Assembly (NCBI GenBank): GCA_965200885.1
Contig: OZ241737.1
Location: 2,542,001-2,606,000, forward strand
From: MPNP01 sp026710155
GTDB taxonomy: Bacteria; Pseudomonadota; Alphaproteobacteria; Rhodobacterales; Rhodobacteraceae
Length of the DNA: 64,000 bases
Direction: 5' to 3'
Shown here: piece by piece, positions 18,117 through 25,957 of the stretch
Numbering within the stretch: the stretch's first letter is position 1
How the letters are laid out: every line of letters begins with the position of its first letter
Notes under the pieces: model-generated
What the model was told of the DNA's origin: nothing
Databases searched by the model: none
The model's input: only the letters and a program-made list of their open reading frames with translations
Program-made: the position numbers and the translations under genes

Positions 18117-18467
18117 TTAGTGGGGATTTTCACAAATTATGCTGCCATTTCTTTTCGACCAGCACGTATTTTGCATCCGTTTGTTGCCAGCATTATTATA
18201 AACGCCGCACCTTAGCACCGTAAAACTTTGTGCGTCTGTCTGTCCATATTGATAACAGTAACAACGCTTGTTCTCGATATTCGGGTCATCTGCCGCAGTA
18301 TTACTCCGCTTGCACTTGGGTGTGCCATAACTCCAGCCCGGTTCGGGATCCCAGTCGGCAAGCGCCCGGCAGGCGTGGTAGCTTGATGTGCCGACATGGC
18401 CCTCCGTCGTGGGAAGGAGGATTTCCTCCGGCGGTTTCCGAAGCTGGAGCATGGCATGCCCAGCCAT
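18117..18467 (-). pseudogene. C-terminal remnant of a Cys-rich secreted-type protein
   Basis: The frame ending at 18117 encodes a Cys-rich tail: YHACRALADWDPEPGW, then KRCYCYQYGQ, VLRCGVYNNAG, MQNTCWSKR and IICENPH. The Cys-x-Cys pair and Gly/Asn-rich tail resemble the C-termini of the two poly-C secreted proteins. A strong terminator follows. Upstream of about 18400 the frame runs into the transposase remnant on the other strand, and no signal peptide or ribosome-binding site is visible, so the N-terminus seems lost. Function unknown. The real coding part is probably only 18117 to about 18392. Confidence 0.5.
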
Positions 18468-18493
18468 GACGCTTTTTCCGCATCCTTGATCCT

Positions 18494-19339
18494 GTGGGTC
18501 TTCAGCATGTCCTGCCGGGTCTGGCCAGGGGATGGGGCGAGGGTGTGATTGCGATTGACGGGAAGGCCCTGCGGCGCTCATTTACCGATGCCTCCGGGCC
18601 TTTGCAAGCGGGGCCAAGGTGGTTCTCGGACAGGTGCGGGTTTCCGACAGGTCAAGCGGGACCACGGCCTTGTCGGCCCTTCCGGACATCAACGGCAGGA
18701 CCGCAGCCGTTGATGCGCTGCATGCCCGGCGCAGCACCGCCGGAACCATTGTCGGACGGAACGGCCATTGCATTCTTGCCCTCAAGGGCACCCTGGACGG
18801 GGATGTCCGCCTTGATATGGAGGATCCTGGTTTGGCCCATGCCATTGACACGTCATCCGGTGTTGTTGAAAAGGGTCATGGCCGTGTTGAAACCCGCAGG
18901 GCCAGCGTTTGCAGCGGCATTGACCGGTTGCGGGAACGGCATGGCTGGCCCGGTGGCCGTTGGGCCGGTGGAATCCGAACGTCATGCCAGGGGCAATGCC
19001 ACTTCCGAGACCCGGTGTTTCCTGCTGGGCGAGGCCTTGGCCCCGTCGGTGTTTCTGGCCAGGGTCCGGGCCCACCGGGGAATTGGGAACTCCCTGCACT
19101 GGGTTCTGGATGTCACGGTGAATGAGGACCGGCAACGGACAGGGGAGGGAAATGGAGCTGAAAACATGGCCATGATGCGACGGATGGCACTCAACATGGC
19201 AGGGGGGATGGCGGAGAAGAAAAAGACCTCAATGCGAAGAAGGTTGGAACGGGCCGGATGGAACAATGATTTCCTGCTGGAAATCATTCAGACGGCAAGT
19301 TGTGGCATGGCTGAACATGAAAAAATCCAAGAGCGATAG
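18494..19339 (+). pseudogene. ISAs1-family transposase remnant with compensating frameshifts
   Basis: The DDE-transposase family signature is split between frames. The start (EGVIAIDGKALRRSF) and end (GNSLHWVLDVTVNEDRQR, GNGAENMAMMRRMALN, KKKTSMRRRLERAGW) are in one frame. The middle (VVLGQVRVSD, INGRTAAVDALHARR, HCILALKGT, GHGRVETRR) is in another. At least two indels are needed, near 18600 and near 18960. About 100 N-terminal residues of a full H-repeat-type transposase are missing. GC content is far above the surrounding pot genes. No terminal inverted repeats were identified. It is inactive as it stands. Confidence 0.8.
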
Positions 19340-19381
19340 CCCTGCTTAAAATTTTCATATTTCAAGAGAATTAATGTTTCA

Positions 19382-19507
19382 AAAAGAGACAACATCGACA
19401 AGTCGTTTGGAAGAAAAACACCAACGGAAATAATCGAAGAGAAAGCTGCGCAAAGAATTTTGGAGGATTTAAACTCGCAGAAAAAGACAGTAAGATTAAA
19501 TACCTGA
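19382..19507 (+). other. Coding-like tail of an unidentified gene
   Basis: A 41-codon frame ending at TGA 19505-19507 reads NIDKSFGRKTPTEIIEEK and continues with a charged, helical composition. It resembles the C-terminus of some transposases or integrases, but too little is left to name a family. No start or ribosome-binding site is visible. Confidence 0.2.
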
Positions 19508-19542
19508 AATTACGATATTTAGATGCACTCCGGTTTCAAACT

Positions 19543-20358
19543 TTAGTTTAGCCTGTTCTTTAGATCTGCCCGGCTGAGAAAATATGATATCGTTACAAAA
19601 ATCGTTGAGACCAAAAGCAGTAAGGTGGACAGGGCCATTATGTCAGGCTTTATTCCCTGCTTGATGGAGCCGAAAATTGCCGTGGGCAACGTTTCAACAC
19701 CAGCTCCCTTGACAAAACTGGTGATGATGAAATCGTCAAGTGAAATTATAAAAGCCAAAAGAAATCCTGAAATTATCCCCGGTATCATCAAGGGCAGCAA
19801 TATGCTGCGGAATATCTGCTTGCGGTTGGCATAGAGGTCCATGGCCGCCTCTTCATAAACCTTTTCAATACTTTGTATCCGGGCCGAAATTGGAAGGTAG
19901 GCGAAGGGAATGCAGAAGACAATGTGAGCAACTAGTATTGAGGTATAACCGAGTTTGAAACTGATCATGCTAAAGAAAATCAAGGTCGCAACTGCAGTTA
20001 CGATTTCAGGTACCATGATGGGCAGGCTCAGGAGGGAAATATTAAGGTTCTTGCCCTTGAAGGGGGATGTTCTGACTACCCCGATGGCTGCCGAAAAGGC
20101 TATTGTAGTTGCAATGACAGCAGCCATAAAGGCTATTGTAATCGAGTTCCAGGCAGCCTTCTGAAACTTTTCAGCCTCCAAGCCAAAAAAGATTTGCTCA
20201 TACCATCTCAGACTGAAGCCACCCCATATTGTTATGGACAGCGAGTCGTTGAAACTGTAAACCATGACAACCAGTAGTGGGGCATAAAGGATTACCAGGC
20301 ACAGTATTGCCAACAGAGAAAATCCCGGTATGCTTCGAACAGAACCTGTGACCTGCAT
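19543..20358 (-). CDS. potC: Polyamine-type ABC transporter permease, PotC-like
   Basis: Inner-membrane permease of 271 residues with about six hydrophobic helices (LLAILCLVILYAPLLVVMVYSF at the start, LSTLLLLVSTIFVTISYFL at the end). The ABC-coupling EAA loop is near YEEAAMDLYANRKQIFRSILLP. With PotB it forms the channel for amine uptake powered by PotA. The start ATG lies one base after the potB stop. It is the last transporter gene before the GC-rich insert that separates it from the binding-protein gene. The symbol follows the family; the true substrate is not proven. Confidence 0.88.
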   Translation of the reverse strand: MQVTGSVRSIPGFSLLAILCLVILYAPLLVVMVYSFNDSLSITIWGGFSLRWYEQIFFGLEAEKFQKAAWNSITIAFMAAVIATTIAFSAAIGVVRTSPFKGKNLNISLLSLPIMVPEIVTAVATLIFFSMISFKLGYTSILVAHIVFCIPFAYLPISARIQSIEKVYEEAAMDLYANRKQIFRSILLPLMIPGIISGFLLAFIISLDDFIITSFVKGAGVETLPTAIFGSIKQGIKPDIMALSTLLLLVSTIFVTISYFLSRADLKNRLN

Positions 20359-20359
20359 C

Positions 20360-21268
20360 TTATCTCACTTCACCCTTGACTTGTTGCCTTGTGTAAAGCA
20401 TCAGGGCGATTAAAACCATTGTCAGCAGTATCATTGAAGCAGCTGCCCCAAAGGGCCAGTTGCCTGCATTCCCCTTGAACTGTTCTTCGATCAGGGAACC
20501 AATCATGAAATTCTTGGCGCCTCCCAAAAGATCTGGAGCAATAAAGGCCCCCAGACTTGGAATGAATACCAAAATACAGCCAGCAGCAATACCGGGTGCC
20601 ACATTCGGGAGAACAATCCTTCGTAGCGTGCTCCATTTATCTGCATAGAGATCAGCAGCAGCTTCCGAATAGGTAAAGTTGAATCTTTCCACGGAAGCAT
20701 AGATCGGTAATACCATGAAGGGGAGATAAGAGTAGAATAACCCGAGTTGGACGGCAATATTGGTATTTATCAATCCCAAAGGCTCCGATAACAATCCTGA
20801 TGAAAGAAGGAATTCGTTGATCGGTCCATTATCCCTGATCAGGAATTTCAAGGATACAGTTCTTATAAGCAGGTTCACCCAATAGGGAACGGTTACAAGG
20901 AAAATCCAGAAGGTCCTGTTTTGTGAATCCCTAGTAGCGATGAAATATGCCGTAGGGAAGCCAATTATCAGACAGAAAGTCGTTGCGATGGCGGCCTGGA
21001 CGATTGACCGCAGGAAAATGATAATATAAGTCCATTGGATTGTGGGTGGCTCATCACCGAAAAGACCTCTGTCAAATAAAAACTGGTCATAGGCTGCAAG
21101 TGAAAATTCCCATATCACACCGCCACGAAATTCCTTTGTCATGAAGGAGATCAACAACATCAAACCCACAGGTACGAGCAAGAAAACACCAATAACCACC
21201 CAAGAAGGGAGCAACAGCCATATTCTCAGCGGGTCAAAGGCTCTCTTTTGATGGTAAACTGGTTCCAT
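20360..21268 (-). CDS. potB: Polyamine-type ABC transporter permease, PotB-like
   Basis: Inner-membrane permease of 302 residues. Hydrophobic helices include LLLPSWVVIGVFLLVPVGL and AASMILLTMVLIALML, and the EAA loop is YSEAAADLYADKWSTLRRIVLP. It pairs with the PotC-like protein. It lies between potA (8-nt gap upstream) and potC (1-nt gap downstream), so the three genes form one transcript. The long periplasmic loop after the first helix (DQFLFDRGLFGDEPP) is usual for this subfamily. The identity as a polyamine/spermidine-type permease is firm; substrate specificity is not. Confidence 0.88.
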   Translation of the reverse strand: MEPVYHQKRAFDPLRIWLLLPSWVVIGVFLLVPVGLMLLISFMTKEFRGGVIWEFSLAAYDQFLFDRGLFGDEPPTIQWTYIIIFLRSIVQAAIATTFCLIIGFPTAYFIATRDSQNRTFWIFLVTVPYWVNLLIRTVSLKFLIRDNGPINEFLLSSGLLSEPLGLINTNIAVQLGLFYSYLPFMVLPIYASVERFNFTYSEAAADLYADKWSTLRRIVLPNVAPGIAAGCILVFIPSLGAFIAPDLLGGAKNFMIGSLIEEQFKGNAGNWPFGAAASMILLTMVLIALMLYTRQQVKGEVR

Positions 21269-21276
21269 GGATATTC

Positions 21277-22365
21277 CTAGGATCGCAAAATCCTGATCGA
21301 ATCCTTGCTGAAGCTGAGGTTCACATCACTTCCGGCAGGTAATAATTCCCTTCTTTCAAACCCATTTTGATCACGAACCTTGAGAGTCTTGTCACCTGAA
21401 ACACGAATCTGGTATTCCGTATCAGTACCCAAATACATTGATTGCTGAATTGTTCCCCGTATTGAATCAACCCGGTTATCCAATATGTCAATTTTGATTT
21501 TTTCAGGTCTGAGAAGAATCTTGACCTCTTGGTTTTTGACCAAATCAGGCCCTCCTGCTCCTGATATGATGAAATCTTCGGCTACCTGATATTTTGCTTC
21601 CTCGTCGTTCAATTCCAGCAGGGTTGCTTCCAAGATATTTGTTTCACCTATGAAATTTGCCACAATCTCGTTTTTGGGACTTTCATAGATTTCCTGAGCT
21701 TTTCCTATTTGTTGAATTACTCCTTCGGACATGACAGCAATTCTATCAGACATTGCCAGTGCCTCTTCCTGGTCATGCGTTACAAAAACAAAAGTAATTC
21801 CAGTTTCCTGCTGGAGTTGCTTCAATTCAAGCCGCATGGCCTGTCGAAGTTTCAAATCAAGGGCCGATAATGGTTCGTCAAGCAACAGTACCTTGGGTTG
21901 AGGCGCAATGGCCCTTACAAGAGCGGCACGTTGCTGCTGTCCGCCTGACAATTGATTGGGTTTTCTTTCGGCAAATGGCCGGAGTCTCACCAAATCAAGC
22001 ATCTTCCAGACGGTTGGTTGAATATCATCCTTGGCCCACCCCCTCATCTTCAAACCAAAGGCAACATTTTCAAATACCGTCATGTGGGGAAACAGGGCAT
22101 ATTGTTGAAAAACCGTATTGACCGACCTCTGGTTGGGAGGAAGGTGCATAAACTCCTGCCCGAAAAGTAAAATGTTGCCCTCGGAAACATTCTCAAAACC
22201 GGCAACCATCCTGAGCAAGGTCGTTTTGCCACAACCCGAGGGACCCAGCAGGGTAAAGAATTCGTTATCATGTATTTTCAGGTTGGCCTTGTGGATTGCC
22301 GTGAAATTGCCAAACTTCTTAACAACCTCCTGAAATTCTATTGCTACTATCTGGTTATGGTCCAA
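21277..22365 (-). CDS. potA: Polyamine-type ABC transporter ATP-binding protein, PotA-like
   Basis: Cytoplasmic ATPase of 362 residues that drives amine import. Walker A GPSGCGKTTLL is at residues 41-51, the Q-loop is in NTVFQQYALFP, the signature is LSGGQQQRAALVRAIA, Walker B is VLLLDEPLSALD and the switch His is in FVTHDQEEALAMSD. The C-terminal third is a TOBE-type regulatory domain (KILLRPEKIKI). It is the first gene of potABC. The 350-nt AT-rich region upstream should contain the operon promoter. The gene is intact, so transport probably works if the displaced binding protein is expressed. Confidence 0.92.
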   Translation of the reverse strand: MDHNQIVAIEFQEVVKKFGNFTAIHKANLKIHDNEFFTLLGPSGCGKTTLLRMVAGFENVSEGNILLFGQEFMHLPPNQRSVNTVFQQYALFPHMTVFENVAFGLKMRGWAKDDIQPTVWKMLDLVRLRPFAERKPNQLSGGQQQRAALVRAIAPQPKVLLLDEPLSALDLKLRQAMRLELKQLQQETGITFVFVTHDQEEALAMSDRIAVMSEGVIQQIGKAQEIYESPKNEIVANFIGETNILEATLLELNDEEAKYQVAEDFIISGAGGPDLVKNQEVKILLRPEKIKIDILDNRVDSIRGTIQQSMYLGTDTEYQIRVSGDKTLKVRDQNGFERRELLPAGSDVNLSFSKDSIRILRS

Positions 22366-22721
22366 TTTACTGAATTACTCCGTTCTTCAAGATATATCCT
22401 TACATGAATAAATTGATATCGCTTGCATATAGCCAACCAAAACAGCTCTCAAATCTTGTCATATTCGGAAAGAAATATCTTGTTTGTATTCCTTTGGGTA
22501 TGTTTGATTCAACCTTTGTTGTATCCCTCACACTATCCTGAATCCAATACCATACAAAAATTCATGCATAATTCCATTAGCCATTACATCAAAGAATAAC
22601 CTTTGAAACAAATCTAACAAATATATTTTTGCTTACGATTTTTATATTCCTAGTCACCTTGTTCTACCCGCTGCAAACATCAAGCATGTATCCAATTTAG
22701 GGAATTGTAAAAACAAAATTC
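22366..22721. other. AT-rich intergenic stretch upstream of potA
   Basis: No gene is visible. It holds the potABC promoter region on the minus strand and the junction to the GC-rich second insert near 22700. No clear inverted or direct repeat marks that junction. Confidence 0.5.
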
Positions 22722-23912
22722 TCAAAAGGGTGGCAGTCTTGGTGGCCAAACCGGTGAGGGGTCCGGCTTCCCGTCGGGCTCAGGTGCCGCAATCAACTGC
22801 AATCTTTCTGCCTCCGCCAAAATCCCCTCGACAAGACGGGGAGCCATCAACCGCAAATAACCAGGTTGCGGGGTTGGCATCAGCAGTTTCATTTCCTGAA
22901 AACGTTCCAACGGGTCGTAACCTTCATTGTACGGTCCCAGAACTCTTTCCAGGTCATCCCTTTTTCGCACAAGGGGTTGTTTCAACATCGTATCAAAACA
23001 TTGGCACAGCGCCTTGAGGGCCGCAAGCGTCCCTTCGTTCTGCAACTGCTCCAACAACAAATCAACGCTATTCCCCCTTAGATGGGAGGCCAGGCTGGGA
23101 ATGCCATACTCCCAAACTCCAGCCGAAGGTTCCCACACAAAACCGGTATGCAGGAGTCTCAGCCGAACTTCCGGATGATCGCCGAGGAGGGAAGAACCCG
23201 GTTCAATGTGGCTAAGAGCCAAACCTAGATCATAACCCGCCGGTTGACCGTCTTTCCCCAACCGCCAGGCCATTTCGGCAAACGGTATCAATAGCCCGCT
23301 GTTGACCAGCTCTTCCATCCTGCGGCTGTAGAGTTCCAGTCTTTGTACGTCAACCTTCTTGCGGGCCTCATTGGCCACCTCCATGCCCGGGCTGCAGGTT
23401 CGTGTCCCGGACAGCTCTTCCCAGAGGGCCTGACCCCAGAACTGGATGAAGTAGGGATAGTCCTGGGCATGATCCAGGACATGTGCCACCGCTTCGTCAC
23501 TGAAACCAATGTGTCTGCCAAAGGGTTCAAATATGGCCTTGCGCGCATCCACCCTTTGCAACCGGCCTATTCTTTCCACCGGGGACCGTTCGATGAAGGT
23601 GGCTTTCGAGCGGCCCAGCACCTGTTTCAGGTCCGGCGTCCCGGCAATGACCACCATCAAAGGATGTTTCATTCCAACGCTTTGAATCGCGTTGTAAAGG
23701 ACATGGACAACCTCGGGCGGCATGTTGTGGGCCTCGTCGATGAGCAGGACACCACCAAGGGTTTCCAGCCAGGTCCTCAACTCATCCGCTTTTTCTTCCT
23801 TTCCGCCATCACCAAGTGCAACCCCACCACCCAGGTCTCCAACATTCAGCCTGATCTCCTTGATGATGCCACGAGCACGTTCCAGCAGGCTTGGGGGAAA
23901 CTGGCGGGCCAA
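22722..23912 (-). pseudogene. AAA ATPase lacking its Walker A region
   Basis: The 396-residue frame begins at a TTG with ARQFPPSLLERARG and keeps a Walker B (GGVLLIDEAHNMPPEV) followed by MVVIAGTPDLKQVL. The C-terminal half is helical (YFIQFWGQALWEEL, YSRRMEELVNSGLL). The related locus at 53507-54170 shows that this family has about 95 further N-terminal residues carrying the P-loop (GPRG...). Those are missing here, where the sequence instead abuts the end of a secreted-protein gene. Without a P-loop it should not bind ATP normally. GC content is high compared with the pot genes. The family function is not known to me; it is an ExeA/Orc-like STAND-type ATPase by appearance. Confidence 0.65.
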
Positions 23913-24057
23913 TTCCTAGGGTTCCAGCCATCACTGCACCGTGAATGCGCATCAGGCCCTGCCGTGTCCGCCCGGGGAATCGGCCAGCGGGTTTCCGGGC
24001 CTGCCGAAAAGACAGGAACCGAAGGCCGCCCCGTGTGCGCCTGATTGATACTTTCCG

Positions 24058-24721
24058 TCATCGGCAACCGATGGAATCAAGAAAATTGCTGTTGTCTGTG
24101 GCATCCCCAAACAAAGGCAAGGTGTTTCTACGCCCGCACCAGCAGTTCCTGACATCCTGGATGGTCCGGGGACTGATCGAGAAGCAGCCGCTCGCCTGGC
24201 CGGACGCGGGATTGACGGCCATCGTGTAGCTGCCGCCCGTCATGAAGCAGCGCCGGGCGATTGTCTGGCCTAACTGTCCAGCTATGCCTGCATCGACCTC
24301 GATAAAATAAAGCGTCCTTGCCGCCAGGCCCGTGCGGGCTAAGCTCCCGCCGGCATAGGTCGGCGATGAACTGGATATGACTCCAACAGCGCCACTGTTA
24401 CCCGCTACTGTCCCTGTCTCGGCGTTGAAGACATTGACGCTGATGATGGAATTGGCGGGTGCCTGCGCGTCGCCCAATCGTGTGATCACCTGGCTCCATG
24501 TGACTTCCGGTGCCGTGATGGTCACGCTGGATGTGGACAGGGCCGTGATGGGCATGTTCGTAGCATTGACCTCAGCCACACCGACGCAGGCCGTCTGGCC
24601 TTCCCGCCCGCTGCTGGTCACGCTTGTCTGCGCCCATGCCGGCCCGGCCAGCACCGCAAGCAGCAGGAGGGTTGTTGATTCAATAAAAAATTGGGGGGGG
24701 GTATTTGATGATTGCTTTCAT
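24058..24721 (-). CDS. Second secreted protein with poly-C tract in signal peptide, out of frame
   Basis: The ATG at 24721 follows AGGGAGAG and opens MKAIIKYPPP. With nine C the frame stops at TGA a few codons later. With eight (or eleven) C it would continue through STTLLLLAVLAGPAWA, a clean signal peptide, into about 190 mature residues. The mature part is Thr/Ser/Ala-rich with beta-like strands (SVTITAPEVTWSQVI, RTLYFIEVDAG). The C-terminus has Cys-x-Cys (RNCWCGRRN) followed by a Gly/Asp/Asn-rich tail. Its plan (tract, AGPxWA cleavage site, CxC tail) matches the gene at 16677, although overall sequence identity is low. Current state OFF. It lies directly upstream of the truncated ATPase. 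Confidence 0.6.
24693..24701 (-). repeat. Nine-C slippage tract in the second signal-peptide coding region
   Basis: Nine G on the plus strand (nine C in the gene) right after the seventh codon. Eight C restores the frame to the signal peptide; the sister tract at 16695 needs ten. Confidence 0.85.
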
Positions 24722-24882
24722 GGGTCTCTCCCTGTGCTGGCCGCTGCCATCGGCCGAATCTCAGACCGGCCCGCCACGGACTGGCAGACGCAGAAGGCCG
24801 GACACTGACAGTGCCAATTACAGGTATCGCTCCCCGGTGTCAAGAGGCCGGTTGCAAAAATGGGGAAACAAGTATGGAATCC

Positions 24883-24907
24883 CCTATTTGTATAGTACAC
24901 AAATAGG
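24883..24907. promoter_or_regulatory. Perfect 9-bp inverted repeat upstream of the second secreted gene
   Basis: CCTATTTGT/ACAAATAGG with a 7-nt spacer, about 165 nt upstream of the ATG at 24721. It touches a terminal-repeat-like sequence at 24906. It could be an operator or part of a mobile-element end. Confidence 0.4.
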
Positions 24908-24931
24908 TGCTTATATACCTATCTAGCCATT
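24906..24931 (+). repeat. Solo copy of the MITE terminal inverted repeat
   Basis: These 26 bases, starting GGTGCTTATATACC, are identical to the outer 26 bases of the right-hand terminal repeat of the element at 62007-62194. No inverted partner was found nearby, so it is probably one end of a decayed or partly deleted element at the border of the GC-rich insert. Confidence 0.7.
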
Positions 24932-25034
24932 ATGGCATATGCTACAAAACTACTCCCTACCATCAGCACCGAAAAATAACTAAATTCCAGCTATAATTGA
25001 TCTGGATGAAGCACACTTTAGCAATATAAAATAA

Positions 25035-25793
25035 TCAGCATGTTGAATAAAAGGTGTCGGTTACCTGTACCGGGTACTTCCCATTCTTTTGCTGAAAAAT
25101 CAGAGCTACCTTGTGGTCCTTTGGACATCCCATTTTGGTAATAACCGAACCATCCCATTGGAAATTTCCAAGTTGGCTGGAACTCCTGAAAGGGAGTTCA
25201 ATGATATCGGTTACAACATTCCCATAGGGTATTACCTTTCCCCTGTTTTCACCTGCATTGATCTGTACATTGTGTGTTCTGGAATCAATTAGGACAAAAA
25301 ACACTGTGTCGAATTCTGCAGGCGGTCTAGTCCAATCAATTTTCAGGGTTTCTTCACCCAAACTGATCTCAGGTGCTGATGATGGTTGGTGATCCAGATT
25401 CTTAAGTATCCTGTTGACCTTGTTTCTATGGCTTCCGACCAAATGGTATTGACCATCGATAACCACTTGTGGAGTATAATATCTAGTGGAGCTTATGCCC
25501 CGAGCATAATCCCTTTGCCGGTCGGAAAATATCTTGTCTCCAAAGGTATCCTTCCAACCAAGGTAATCCCAGTAATCCACATGATAGGCAATGGGTAACA
25601 CTTCCTTTCTTGTATCCAATTCAAGCAGGAAGTCATCAGCCGGGGGACAGGTATTACATCCTTGAGAGGTGAAAAATTCAGCTAGAATTACACTTTTCCA
25701 GGTTCTTTCCTGACTCAATACTCCCGAACTAATCAATCCGGAAATCAAAGCCAAGATGAGGAATTTCATGGTAGTCAGTCTGGTGATTCTCAT
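25035..25793 (-). CDS. DUF1223 family thioredoxin-like protein
   Basis: A secreted or periplasmic protein of about 250 residues with signal peptide MKFLILALISGLISSGVLSQ and the family hallmark LAEFFTSQGCNTCPPADDFL, a CxxC thioredoxin-like site. The ATG at 25769 (directly at the signal peptide) and the one at 25793 are both possible; neither has a strong ribosome-binding site. DUF1223 genes commonly neighbour acnA in alphaproteobacteria, as here. The function is not established; the CxxC pair suggests disulfide or redox activity in the cell envelope. Confidence 0.87.
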   Translation of the reverse strand: MRITRLTTMKFLILALISGLISSGVLSQERTWKSVILAEFFTSQGCNTCPPADDFLLELDTRKEVLPIAYHVDYWDYLGWKDTFGDKIFSDRQRDYARGISSTRYYTPQVVIDGQYHLVGSHRNKVNRILKNLDHQPSSAPEISLGEETLKIDWTRPPAEFDTVFFVLIDSRTHNVQINAGENRGKVIPYGNVVTDIIELPFRSSSQLGNFQWDGSVITKMGCPKDHKVALIFQQKNGKYPVQVTDTFYSTC

Positions 25794-25957
25794 TGTTCAT
25801 CAACAATCAAATAAAAGAAGGAAACTTACAACTATTCCCAATCAAAGTATAAAACAAATCACATTTTTGAGAACATTACCAACCAAATTGACAAATCTGG
25901 CTGGTAAGACAAGAATAATCGTGATTCAATGATCAAGTAATGCAATCGGCACTTCAA

